This document shows positions 37,301 through 49,295 of a DNA stretch of 64,000 bases, in pieces. The position numbers and the translations under genes are program-made. Source of the stretch: Bathymodiolus brooksi (lineage: Eukaryota; Mollusca; Bivalvia; Mytilida; Modiolidae). The stretch covers positions 79,384,829-79,448,828 of the forward strand of contig OY804588.1 in assembly GCA_963680875.1 (NCBI GenBank). Reading direction: 5' to 3'. The notes under the pieces were generated by a model. The model saw only the letters and a program-made list of their open reading frames with translations. It had not been told where the DNA came from and ran no database searches. Each line of letters begins with the position of its first letter. Within the stretch, counting starts at the first letter, position 1.

Positions 37301-40300
37301 AACATATATAGCTATAGTAACAACCTGGAACAGATCAGAAGATATTTAGATCTACAAAACATATATAGCTATAGAAACAACCTGGAACAGATCAGAAGAT
37401 ATTTAGATCTACAAAACATATATAGCTGTAGTAACAACCTGGAACAGATCAGAAGATATTTAGATCTACAAAACATATATAGCTGTAGTAACAACCTGGA
37501 ACAGATCAGAAGATATTTAGATCTACAAAACATATCTAGCTGTAGTAACAACCTGGAACAGATCAGAAGATATTTAGATCTACAAAACATATATAGCTGT
37601 AGTAACAACCTGGAACAGATCAGAAGATATTTAGATCTACAAAACATTTATAGCTGTAGTAACAACCTGGAACAGATCAGAAGATATTTAGATCTACAAA
37701 ACATATATAGCTGTAATAAGAACCTGGAACAGATCAGAAGATATTTAGATCTACAAAACATATATAGCTGTAATAAGAACCTAAAATAGATCAGAAGATA
37801 TTTAGATCTACAAAACATATATAGCTGTAATAAGAACCTGAAACAGATCAGAAGATATTTAGATCTACAAAACATATATAGCTGTAATAAGAACCTGGAA
37901 CAGATCAGAAGATATTTAGATCTACAAAACATATATAGCTGTAGTAACAACCTGGAACAGATCAGAAGATATTTAGATCTACAAAACATATATAGCTATA
38001 GTAACAACCTGGAACAGATCAGAAGATATTTAGATCTACAAAACATATATAGCTATAGAAACAACCTGGAACAGATCAGAAGATATTTAGATCTACAAAA
38101 CATATATAGCTGTAGTAACAACCTGGAACAGATCAGAAGATATTTAGATCTACAAAACATATCTAGCTGTAGTAACAACCTGGAACAGATCAGAAGATAT
38201 TTAGATCTACAAAACATATATAGCTGTAGTAACATCCTGGAACAGATCAGAAGATATTTAGATCTACAAAACATATATAGCTGTAGTAACAACCTGGAAC
38301 AGATCAGAAGATATTTAGATCTACAAAACATATATAGCTGTAGTAACAACCTGGAACAGATCAGAAGATATTTAGATCTACAAAACATATATAGCTATAG
38401 AAACAACCTGGAACAGATCAGAAGATATTTAGATCTACAAAACATATATAGCTGTAATAAGAACCTGGAACAGATCAGAAGATATTTAGATCTACAAAAC
38501 ATATATAGCTGTAGTAACAACCTGGAACAGATCAGAAGATATTTAGATCTACAAAACATATATAGCTATAGAAACAACCTGGAACAGATCAGAAGATATT
38601 TAGATCTACAAAACATATATAGCTGTAATAACAACCTGGAACAGATCAGAAGATATTTAGATCTACAAAACATATATATCTATAGAAACAACCTGGAACA
38701 GATCAGAAGATATTTAGATCTACAAAACATATATAGCTGTAGTAACAACCTGGAACAGATCAGAAGATATTTAGATCTACAAAACATATATAGCTGTAGT
38801 AACAACCTGGAACAGATCAGAAGATATTTAGATCTACAAAACATATATAGCTGTAGTAACAACCTGGAACAGATCAGAAGATATTTAGATCTACAAAACA
38901 TATATAGCTATAGAAACAACCTGGAACAGATCAGAAGATATTTAGATCTACAAAACATATATAGCTGTAATAACAACCTGGAACAGATCAGAAGATATTT
39001 AGATCTACAAAACATATATAGCTGTAGTAACAACCTGGAACAGATCAGAAGATATTTAGATCTACAAAACATATCTAGCTGTAGTAACAACCTGGAACAG
39101 ATCAGAAGATATTTAGATCTACAAAACATATATAGCTGTAATAAGAACCTGGAACAGATCAGAAGATATTTAGATCTACAAAACATATATAGCTATAGAA
39201 ACAACCTGGAACAGATCAGAAGATATGGAACAGATCAGAAGATATTTAGATCTACAAACCATATATAGCTGTAGTAACAACCTGGAACAGATCAGAAGAT
39301 ATTTAGATCTACAAAACATATATAGCTATAGAAACAACCTGGAACAGATCAGAAGATATTTAGATCTACAAAACATATATAGCTGTAGTAACAACCTGGA
39401 ACAGATCAGAAGATATTTAGATCTACAAAACATATATAGCTATAGAAACAACCTGGAACAGATCAGAAGATATTTAGATCTACAAAACATATATAGCTGT
39501 AGTAACAACCTGGAACAGATCAGAAGATATTTAGATCTACAAAACATATATAGCTATAGAAACAACCTGGAACAGATCAGAAGATATTTAGATCTACAAA
39601 ACATATATAGCTGTAATAAGAACCTGGAACAGATCAGAAGATATTTAGATCTACAAAACATATATAGCTGTAATAACAACCTGGAACAGATCAGAAGATA
39701 TTTAGATCTACAAAACATATCTAGCTGTAGTAACAACCTGGAACAGATCAGAAGATATTTAGATCTACAAAACATATATAGCTGTAATAAGAACCTGGAA
39801 CAGATCAGAAGATATTTAGATCTACAAACATATATAGCTATAGAAACAACCTGGAACAGATCAGAAGATATTTAGATCTACAAACCATATATAGCTGTAG
39901 TAACAACCTGGAACAGATCAGAAGATATTTAGATCTACAAAACATATATAGCTATAGAAACAACCTGGAACAGATCAGAAGATATTTAGATCTACAAAAC
40001 ATATATAGCTGTAGTAACAACCTGGAACAGATCAGAAGATATTTAGATCTACAAAACATATATAGCTATAGAAACAACCTGGAACAGATCAGAAGATATT
40101 TAGATCTACAAAACATATATAGCTGTAGTAACAACCTGGAACAGATCAGAAGATATTTAGATCTACAAAACATATATAGCTATAGAAACAACCTGGAACA
40201 GATCAGAAGATATTTAGATCTACAAAACATATATAGCTGTAATAAGAACCTGGAACAGATCAGAAGATATTTAGATCTACAAAACATATATAGCTATAGT

Positions 40301-43300
40301 AACAACCTGGAACAGATCAGAAGATATTTAGATCTACAAAACATATATAGCTGTAGTAACAACCTGGAACAGATCAGAAGATATTTAGATCTACAAAACA
40401 TATATAGCTGTAGTAACAACCTGGAACAGATCAGAAGATATTTAGATCTACAAAACATATATAGCTATAGAAACAACCTGGAACAGATCAGAAGATATTT
40501 AGATCTACAAAACATATATAGCTGTAGTAACAACCTGGAACAGATCAGAAAATATTTACATCTACAAAACATATATAGCTGTAATAAGAACCTGAAACAG
40601 ATCAGAAGATATTTAGATCTACAAAACATATATAGCTGTAATAAGAACCTGAAACAGATCAGAAGATATTTAGATCTACAAAACATATATAGCTGTAATA
40701 AGAACCTGAAACAGATCAGAAGATATTTAGATCTACAAAACATATATAGCTGTAGTAACAACCTGGAACAGATCAGAAGATATTTAGATCTACAAAACAT
40801 ATATAGCTGTAGTAACAACCTGGAACAGATCAGAAGATATTTAGATCTACAAAACATATATAGCTATAGAAACAACCTGGAACAGATCAGAAGATATTTA
40901 GATCTACAAAACATATATAGCTATAGTAACAACCTGGAACAGATCAGAAGATATTTAGATCTACAAAACATATATAGCTATAGAAACAACCTGGAACAGA
41001 TCAGAAGATATTTAGATCTACAAAACATATATAGCTGTAGTAACAACCTGGAACAGATCAGAAGATATTTAGATCTACAAAACATATATAGCTGTAGTAA
41101 CAACCTGGAACAGATCAGAAGATATTTAGATCTACAAAACATATCTAGCTGTAGTAACAACCTGGAACAGATCAGAAGATATTTAGATCTACAAAACATA
41201 TATAGCTGTAGTAACAACCTGGAACAGATCAGAAGATATTTAGATCTACAAAACATTTATAGCTGTAGTAACAACCTGGAACAGATCAGAAGATATTTAG
41301 ATCTACAAAACATATATAGCTGTAATAAGAACCTGGAACAGATCAGAAGATATTTAGATCTACAAAACATATATAGCTGTAATAAGAACCTGAAACAGAT
41401 CAGAAGATATTTAGATCTACAAAACATATATAGCTGTAATAAGAACCTGAAACAGATCAGAAGATATTTAGATCTACAAAACATATATAGCTGTAATAAG
41501 AACCTGGAACAGATCAGAAGATATTTAGATCTACAAAACATATATAGCTGTAGTAACAACCTGGAACAGATCAGAAGATATTTAGATCTACAAAACATAT
41601 ATAGCTATAGTAACAACCTGGAACAGATCAGAAGATATTTAGATCTACAAAACATATATAGCTATAGAAACAACCTGGAACAGATCAGAAGATATTTAGA
41701 TCTACAAAACATATATAGCTGTAGTAACAACCTGGAACAGATCAGAAGATATTTAGATCTACAAAACATATCTAGCTGTAGTAACAACCTGGAACAGATC
41801 AGAAGATATTTAGATCTACAAAACATATATAGCTGTAGTAACAACCTGGAACAGATCAGAAGATATTTAGATCTACAAAACATATATAGCTATAGAAACA
41901 ACCTGGAACAGATCAGAAGATATTTAGATCTACAAAACATATATAGCTGTAATAACAACCTGGAACAGATCAGAAGATATTTAGATCTACAAAACATATA
42001 TATCTATAGAAACAACCTGGAACAGATCAGAAGATATTTAGATCTACAAAACATATATAGCTGTAGTAACAACCTGGAACAGATCAGAAGATATTTAGAT
42101 CTACAAAACATATATAGCTGTAGTAACAACCTGGAACAGATCAGAAGATATTTAGATCTACAAAACATATATAGCTATAGTAACAACCTGGAACAGATCA
42201 GAAGATATTTAGATCTACAAAACATATATAGCTATAGAAACAACCTGGAACAGATCAGAAGATATTTAGATCTACAAAACATATATAGCTGTAATAACAA
42301 CCTGGAACAGATCAGAAGATATTTAGATCTACAAAACATATATAGCTGTAGTAACAACCTGGAACAGATCAGAAGATATTTAGATCTACAAAACATATCT
42401 AGCTGTAGTAACAACCTGGAACAGATCAGAAGATATTTAGATCTACAAAACATATATAGCTGTAATAAGAACCTGGAACAGATCAGAAGATATTTAGATC
42501 TACAAAACATATATAGCTATAGAAACAACCTGGAACAGATCAGAAGATATGGAACAGATCAGAAGATATTTAGATCTACAAACCATATATAGCTGTAGTA
42601 ACAACCTGGAACAGATCAGAAGATATTTAGATCTACAAAACATATATAGCTATAGAAACAACCTGGAACAGATCAGAAGATATTTAGATCTACAAAACAT
42701 ATATAGCTGTAGTAACAACCTGGAACAGATCAGAAGATATTTAGATCTACAAAACATATATAGCTATAGAAACAACCTGGAACAGATCAGAAGATATTTA
42801 GATCTACAAAACATATATAGCTGTAGTAACAACCTGGAACAGATCAGAAGATATTTAGATCTACAAAACATATATAGCTATAGAAACAACCTGGAACAGA
42901 TCAGAAGATATTTAGATCTACAAAACATATATAGCTGTAATAAGAACCTGGAACAGATCAGAAGATATTTAGATCTACAAAACATATATAGCTGTAATAA
43001 CAACCTGGAACAGATCAGAAGATATTTAGATCTACAAAACATATCTAGCTGTAGTAACAACCTGGAACAGATCAGAAGATATTTAGATCTACAAAACATA
43101 TATAGCTGTAATAAGAACCTGGAACAGATCAGAAGATATTTAGATCTACAAACATATATAGCTATAGAAACAACCTGGAACAGATGAGAAGATATTTAGA
43201 TCTACAAACCATATATAGCTGTAGTAACAACCTGGAACAGATCAGAAGATATTTAGATCTACAAAACATATATAGCTATAGAAACAACCTGGAACAGATC

Positions 43301-45376
43301 AGAAGATATTTAGATCTACAAAACATATATAGCTGTAGTAACAACCTGGAACAGATCAGAAGATATTTAGATCTACAAAACATATATAGCTATAGAAACA
43401 ACCTGGAACAGATCAGAAGATATTTAGATCTACAAAACATATATAGCTGTAGTAACAACCTGGAACAGATCAGAAGATATTTAGATCTACAAAACATATA
43501 TAGCTATAGAAACAACCTGGAACAGATCAGAAGATATTTAGATCTACAAAACATATATAGCTGTAATAAGAACCTGGAACAGATCAGAAGATATTTAGAT
43601 CTACAAAACATATATAGCTATAGTAACAACCTGGAACAGATCAGAAGATATTTAGATCTACAAAACATATATAGCTGTAGTAACAACCTGGAACAGATCA
43701 GAAGATATTTAGATCTACAAAACATATATAGCTGTAGTAACAACCTGGAACAGATCAGAAGATATTTAGATCTACAAAACATATATAGCTATAGAAACAA
43801 CCTGGAACAGATCAGAAGATATTTAGATCTACAAAACATATATAGCTATAGTAACAACCTGGAACAGATCAGAAGATATTTAGATCTACAAAACATATAT
43901 AGCTATAGAAACAACCTGGAACAGATCAGAAGATATTTAGATCTACAAAACATATATAGCTGTAGTAACAACCTGGAACAGATCAGAAGATATTTAGATC
44001 TACAAAACATATATAGCTGTAGTAACAACCTGGAACAGATCAGAAGATATTTAGATCTACAAAACATATCTAGCTGTAGTAACAACCTGGAACAGATCAG
44101 AAGATATTTAGATCTACAAAACATATATAGCTGTAGTAACAACCTGGAACAGATCAGAAGATATTTAGATCTACAAAACATTTATAGCTGTAGTAACAAC
44201 CTGGAACAGATCAGAAGATATTTAGATCTACAAAACATATATAGCTGTAATAAGAACCTGGAACAGATCAGAAGATATTTAGATCTACAAAACATATATA
44301 GCTGTAATAAGAACCTGAAACAGATCAGAAGATATTTAGATCTACAAAACATATATAGCTGTAATAAGAACCTGAAACAGATCAGAAGATATTTAGATCT
44401 ACAAAACATATATAGCTGTAATAAGAACCTGGAACAGATCAGAAGATATTTAGATCTACAAAACATATATAGCTGTAGTAACAACCTGGAACAGATCAGA
44501 AGATATTTAGATCTACAAAACATATATAGCTATAGTAACAACCTGGAACAGATCAGAAGATATTTAGATCTACAAAACATATATAGCTATAGAAACAACC
44601 TGGAACAGATCAGAAGATATTTAGATCTACAAAACATATATAGCTGTAGTAACAACCTGGAACAGATCAGAAGATATTTAGATCTACAAAACATATCTAG
44701 CTGTAGTAACAACCTGGAACAGATCAGAAGATATTTAGATCTACAAAACATATATAGCTGTAGTAACAACCTGGAACAGATCAGAAGATATTTAGATCTA
44801 CAAAACATATATAGCTATAGAAACAACCTGGAACAGATCAGAAGATATTTAGATCTACAAAACATATATAGCTGTAATAACAACCTGGAACAGATCAGAA
44901 GATATTTAGATCTACAAAACATATATATCTATAGAAACAACCTGGAACAGATCAGAAGATATTTAGATCTACAAAACATATATAGCTGTAGTAACAACCT
45001 GGAACAGATCAGAAGATATTTAGATCTACAAAACATATATAGCTGTAGTAACAACCTGGAACAGATCAGAAGATATTTAGATCTACAAAACATATATAGC
45101 TATAGTAACAACCTGGAACAGATCAGAAGATATTTAGATCTACAAAACATATATAGCTGTAGTAACAACCTGGAACAGATCAGAAGATATTTAGATCTAC
45201 AAAACATATATAGCTGTAGTAACAACCTGGAACAGATCAGAAGATATTTAGATCTACAAAACATATATAGCTATAGAAACAACCTGGAACAGATCAGAAG
45301 ATATTTAGATCTACAAAACATATATAGCTGTAGTAACAACCTGGAACAGATCAGAAAATATTTACATCTACAAAAC
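25345..45376 (-). repeat. 57-bp satellite array (about 350 copies) made of an exon's 3' splice site
   Basis: The monomer on the plus strand is gatcagaagatatttagatc, tacaaaacatatatagctgt, aataagaacctgaaaca. Read on the minus strand it is tcttctgatctgtttcag followed by GTTCTTATTACAGCTA, i.e. a branch-point-like ctgat, pyrimidine tract, AG and the first 16 nt of the exon at 25226-25357. Three main variants exist: aataagaacctgaaaca, gtaacaacctggaaca and atagaaacaacctggaaca. The first fills 25345-27340 next to the exon almost alone. Beyond that the variants form higher-order blocks with offsets of 3,324, 2,868 and 9,801 bp. Truncated monomers (agatatggaacag at 29424, 32748, 35616, 39225, 42549) and a 1-bp deletion (ctacaaacat) mark the blocks. 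Both strands are open for hundreds of codons because 57 is a multiple of three. None of these frames is a gene. Confidence 0.97.
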
Positions 45377-45529
45377 AATCAGATATTTTTGTCAATCATA
45401 ATAATCAATTATAATTTGCACACTGGATTCTTTGTCAACAATATTCCCGTTTATCAATGATTTGTAAATTTTCCTTTGAATCTTTGGCACAAACATATTA
45501 TCATTGATTTCTATGTGTAATAATAAGAT
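45377..45529. other. Intron at the distal edge of the 57-bp satellite
   Basis: The array ends in a monomer with the variants gaaaatatttacatctacaa and then breaks into unique sequence at aatcagatatttttgtcaat. Nothing else is seen. Confidence 0.6.
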
Positions 45530-45730
45530 GGTTTGGTTGGTGTATGGTGTTTAACGCCTCTTTCAACAATATTTCAGTTACATCACAGCAGTCAGTATTG
45601 TTGGTGGAGGACACCGGAGTACCTGGAGAAAACAACCGACAATGTCGCAAGTCACTGACAAACTTTATCACATAATTTTGTATCGAGTACACCTCGCCAT
45701 GAACAGGGATTCCAACTCCAGTCTACGAAA
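45530..45730 (-). mobile_element. SINE, reverse orientation, head incomplete
   Basis: Reverse tail (tggtgtttaacgcctctttc, aacaatatttcagtt), body (ggtggaggacaccggagtac, aagtcactgacaaactttat) and the beginning of the B-box region (aacagggattccaactcc). The open frames at 45501 and 45652 on the minus strand are translations across it. Confidence 0.75.
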
Positions 45731-46858
45731 TCAAGCGGTAGTCTGAAGCCCGATACATGTAAAATTGTACACAGGCGTACGAAATGAGTAGTTCCACAAG
45801 CCCGTCGGGCCTGTGAAAAAAAGTCATATAGTTTCAAAATTGATTTCATAAGATATTGTGTGTAGATATTTAGTTTATTGTTATCCATTTTCAGTTGCTG
45901 CCAAGTCAATGCAAAAAATGGGTAGGCAAACAAGTCCTTTTAAGATTTTCTAATGTTCGAAATAGATTTAGGTGTCTGTTTTTTGCAATTTGATTGGTTG
46001 ATATTTTTACCATCATGTAGATTTTAAAAAAAGACAAGAAGCAGGGCTCACGTTAGAGGGCGAAGAAGTTGCTTTGTGAAGGTTGACTTCGATTCCTCGT
46101 TGGTCAAAAGTGAACTTCAAGTAGCCTTGTAATTTTGAAGAGTCACACTATGTTGCCAGCGTATTTTTGCCACGTGTCATTTATGAAAATGTCGACATCG
46201 TGTTTATTGAAATCTATGGTATTCATTAAGTATTTTGAAAGTGACTTTCTTGAAAAGTAATCCATTTCGGTTTAAAGAAACTTTAATATCATTCAATATT
46301 AAATAAAAATGGCACCATGAGAAAGGGGGTGCAATCAGGCACTGTGCTACGGGAAATGTTGATCGAAGCTAATTTTAACCAAACAAACTTTTGATTTATT
46401 TTTTCTCAATCTTGTGACATAAAATCTGAGTTCTCATATAATATGTTCATATTTGCAAAGGTTGGTTATTCAAAATTCGTTGAAATGAGATTTTTATCGA
46501 TCTGTTTCCAAATGCGATCAGTATTTTTATTTAAAATTGCGATCTATTTATATGCTGACAGACCTGTGTCAACGTTAATACCTCTGCAGTTAAAAAATAG
46601 ACTTTAAACTACAGTAGTTTTGTTCTATTGTTGCACTCTGATTTGAGGTCTGACAAATAATAATTACAGCCTTTACTTGCTTCAGTTTATGACTGTCAGT
46701 GTCAATATACGTTCGTGCTATATTTATATAGTTGGACTGTTGAGCAAATTGACATAGACATTTCTTCTGCTGAAGGCTACACAAATATGACATTTTACAT
46801 TTTGTGTGGTATTAATTCAAAGCATAGTGATATTTAAAAAAAAAGATGGGGGGGGGGG
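45731..46858. other. Intron, unrecognised sequence
   Basis: AT-rich sequence. agcccgtcgggcctgtg (near 45800) and cagggctcacgttagagggc (near 46042) resemble end sequences of decayed hAT-type elements, but I found no paired terminus or target duplication. A run of about 12 G is at 46848-46859. Confidence 0.4.
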
Positions 46859-47050
46859 GTACAAATTAAAAATCATCACCAAATTGTTATATATGTCACA
46901 CGCAATGATGACACCATACGTTTTTGTTATAAGTCTTATAACAATATTGGTTGTGATGATAATGATGAGGAGGAGGTGGACAGTGATGATGATATGGAAT
47001 ATACTGAGGATGCTATTAACAATATGATTTTAGAATTTTCAAGAGATTAA
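46859..47050 (+). pseudogene. Open frame ending in an acidic C-terminus, unrecognised
   Basis: A plus-strand frame of 63 codons and a TAA runs from the end of the G tract. It contains VTRNDDTIRFCYKSYNNIGC, the acidic run DDNDEEEVDSDDDMEY and TEDAINNMILEFSRD. It has no start codon and no obvious acceptor. The acidic tail looks like the end of a real protein, possibly a fragment of a transposon-encoded or retrocopied gene. It is in a different frame from the hydrophobic frame at 46806. I cannot assign a family. Confidence 0.3.
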
Positions 47051-47282
47051 TAATATAAACATGGATCCAAAATAAAGTGTCTTTTTGTTTTTTTACTTGC
47101 ATTCTGGTCTTCCCTCATGCATAATTGACATGTCCACATAATATTTGGTACATCATCATGTTTTGAGTTTTGGTGGTTTAAATTAATGGTCATTAATGTA
47201 GTTTTCAAATTAGGGCCTGTAGAATTGATGGTGGGCCTGTAAATATTATAAAAAGTTAAGCATGAAGACTGCATCTCACAAC
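47051..47282. other. Intron
   Basis: Nothing recognised. The 75-residue minus frame at 47047-47274 has no family features. Confidence 0.4.
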
Positions 47283-47360
47283 GCTAGTGATGATAGGCAC
47301 TGATTGCATAGGTAGTTGTAAAGCCAACTACCATATGATAACGACCATGAAAGCCCCTCT
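47283..47360 (-). mobile_element. SINE head fragment, reverse orientation
   Basis: tgataggcactgattgcata, ggtagttgtaaagccaacta and ccatatgataacgaccatga are the tRNA-like head of the SINE at 24843-25090. Confidence 0.65.
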
Positions 47361-47429
47361 TTTAATCTTTGACACAAACATATAATCATTGATTTCTATG
47401 TGTAACAAGATATGATTATAATCTAACGA

Positions 47430-48725
47430 TTATGAAGTCTCCCAAACCGGCCACAGACAACCAGTTTAAAAAATAAATTAAAAGCTACCTTTGAAAACCA
47501 ACAATGTTGAATTTTTGTGGTGGCCATATTGAAAATGGCGACCGGTAGAAATTTTTCGATGTCAGGAATCATTTCGGGACATCATAATCTACCCATATAT
47601 GAAATGTCGTTGAAATCGGACAATGTTGAATTTGTGCGGTATTGTGGCGGCCATTTTGAAAATGACGACCGGTAGAAATTTTTCGATGTCAGGAATCATT
47701 TCGGGACATCATAATCTACCCATATATGAAATGTCGTTGAAATCGGACAATGTTGAATTTGTGCGGTATTGTGGTGGCCATTTTGAAAATGGCGACCGGT
47801 AGAAATTTTTCGATGTCAGGAATCATTTCGGAACATCATAATCTACCCACATATGAAATGTCGTTGAAATTGGACAATGTTGAATTTGTGCGGTATTGTG
47901 GTGGCCATTTTGAAAATGGCGACCGGTAGAAATTTTTCGATGTCAGGAATCAATTCGGGACATCATAATCTACCCACATATGAAATTTTGATGATATCGG
48001 ACAATGTTAAATTTTTGCGGTATTGTGGCGGCCATTTTGAAAATGGCGACCGGTAGAAAATGTTCAATGTCGGGAATCAATTCGGGACATCATTATCTAC
48101 CCACATATCAAATTTTGATGATATCGGACAATGTTAAAGTTTTGCGGTATTGTGGCGACCATTTTGAAAATGGCGACCGGTAGAAATTTTTCAATGTTGG
48201 GAATCAATTCGGGACATCATTATCTACCCACATATCAAATTTTGATGATATCGGGCAATGTTGAATTCTTACCGCCCATTTTTTATACCGTATTTTGACA
48301 GCCATTTTGAAAATGACAGACATCTCGAAATTTTGAAAACGCAGAATTGCTCCTCTAATGGTGACCTATCACTATGTCAAATTTTATGTCTCTATCATTA
48401 TTCATTTAGAAGTTATCAACATTAATGTACGAAATTTCAACTTTCCCATAGGATTCTATAGTAACCCCTACCCCCTTTGAACCCCTCAAAATATGACTTT
48501 GACCACCTTTACCACAAAGCTGAAAACTTTAGGACCAACTAGAAACATATCTATAACTCCACAAAGTTTCATGAAATTCTGTCCAGTAGTTCCGGAGATC
48601 TGCCGTGGACAAGTTCATGGTCCGCGGAAAGAAAGGAGAAAGAGAAGAATAATAAGAATAATAATAATAATAATAAGAAACGGAGCAAAAACAATAAGTC
48701 TCCCAAACTTTGGGAGACTTAATAA
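47430..48725 (+). mobile_element. Helentron-like (HINE/pearl type) element with a 127-bp array
   Basis: The left end carries AAGTCTCCCAAA (47435-47446). The right end has the same 12-mer in a near-perfect hairpin, AAGTCTCCCAAA c TTTGGGAGACTT (48696-48720). Between them lie about six to seven tandem 127-bp units (47500-48270). Markers are gcgaccggtagaaatttttc and gggacatcataatctaccca, spaced exactly 127 bp from 47580 to 48215. Next comes a non-repeated module, then an AAT/ATA microsatellite (48645-48676) and gaaacggagcaaaaacaata before the hairpin. A shared subterminal repeat at both ends, a 3' hairpin and internal tandem repeats match Helentron-associated non-autonomous elements. No protein is encoded. 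Confidence 0.82.
48696..48720 (+). other. 3'-terminal hairpin of the Helentron-like element
   Basis: A 12-bp perfect stem with a one-base centre. The left arm equals the 12-mer at the element's left end (47435-47446). Confidence 0.85.
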
Positions 48726-48876
48726 TATGACATTTTATTGATGTCAGTTATGAACGTCACTGTCGTGTCACTCTTGTTACAAACCTGGTTATAAGTAATA
48801 CATGAAGAAACGACCAGATTCTGATTATGACAAACAGAACATATCCGTGGTCATTCATAACATAAATAATACTTAC

Positions 48877-48989
48877 CAAATCCCATGACACCCATGACAG
48901 CAAATATGCTAAACCACACCATGAAACCTGTTATCCATCTCATTATGACAATCCAGATAAAACAAGAAACCATGGCAATCACAAAAAAC
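48877..48989 (-). CDS. SLC44A: SLC44/CTL-like protein, visible exon 1 of 7 (most upstream in window)
   Basis: This 113-bp exon encodes FFVIAMVSCFIWIVIMRWIT then GFMVWFSIFAVMGVMGF. It corresponds to the SLC44 segment with the pattern (V/L)xA(M/L)VxSxxxIxxxRxxxGxxVW, covering one helix and the start of the next. The acceptor is ttattacag above 48989 and the donor is gtaagt below 48877. It starts in phase 2 and ends in phase 1, joining GT of the exon at 25357 as a Gly codon. The intron to the next exon is 23.5 kb, of which 20 kb is the 57-bp satellite. The preceding exon is not visible to its right. Confidence 0.93.
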
Positions 48990-49007
48990 CTGTAATAAAT
49001 AAAAATA

Positions 49008-49104
49008 AATACGTTACTATGGTTACCACAATAAAAATCATGTTATACATCTCACTATTACAATTTAAATAAAAAAACAAAAAAACATGATAATTACCAA
49101 AACA
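49008..49104 (-). pseudogene. Decayed tandem copy of visible exon 1
   Basis: Offset 115 bp upstream of the real exon, with its own ttattacag acceptor. In the matching frame it reads VLVIIMFFCFFI then stop, IVIVRCIT then stop, against FFVIAMVSCFIW, IVIMRWITG in the real exon. The conserved Trp codon has become TAA. At least three later stops follow. No donor remains, since the copy runs straight into the acceptor of the real exon. The family frame is clear although the copy is non-functional. Confidence 0.85.
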
Positions 49105-49182
49105 CTGTAATAAATGAAAGTTTCTGGGATTACCTTCATCAAGTACGCTCATATTAATAAAAAAAAAACAAAAAAACTCAGG

Positions 49183-49295
49183 GTGGCTCAATGAGTTAGG
49201 TAGTTGGATTACCTAACAACTCATACTAGCCTATCACCAATACAGTGTGGGTTCGCGCCCGGCTTTGTAAATTACAAAAATAGCTGGTCGCAAGG
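49183..49295 (+). mobile_element. SINE head fragment
   Basis: gtggctcaatgagttaggta (A-box-like) and gggttcgcgcccggctttgt (B-box-like) match the SINE at 15799-16062. The tail is missing. Confidence 0.75.

Noticed and set aside
1..45376. CRISPR array
   Set aside because: The repeats are contiguous without unique spacers and the context is a eukaryotic gene.
25222..45460. Long frames on both strands in the 57-bp array, up to 777 residues, including a minus frame running into 25222
   Set aside because: Both strands are open because 57 is a multiple of three. The minus frame that crosses the exon is not the frame of the transporter.
45731..46060. A second hAT-like element suggested by agcccgtcgggcctg and cagggctcacgtta
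   Set aside because: No paired inverted end or target duplication could be found.
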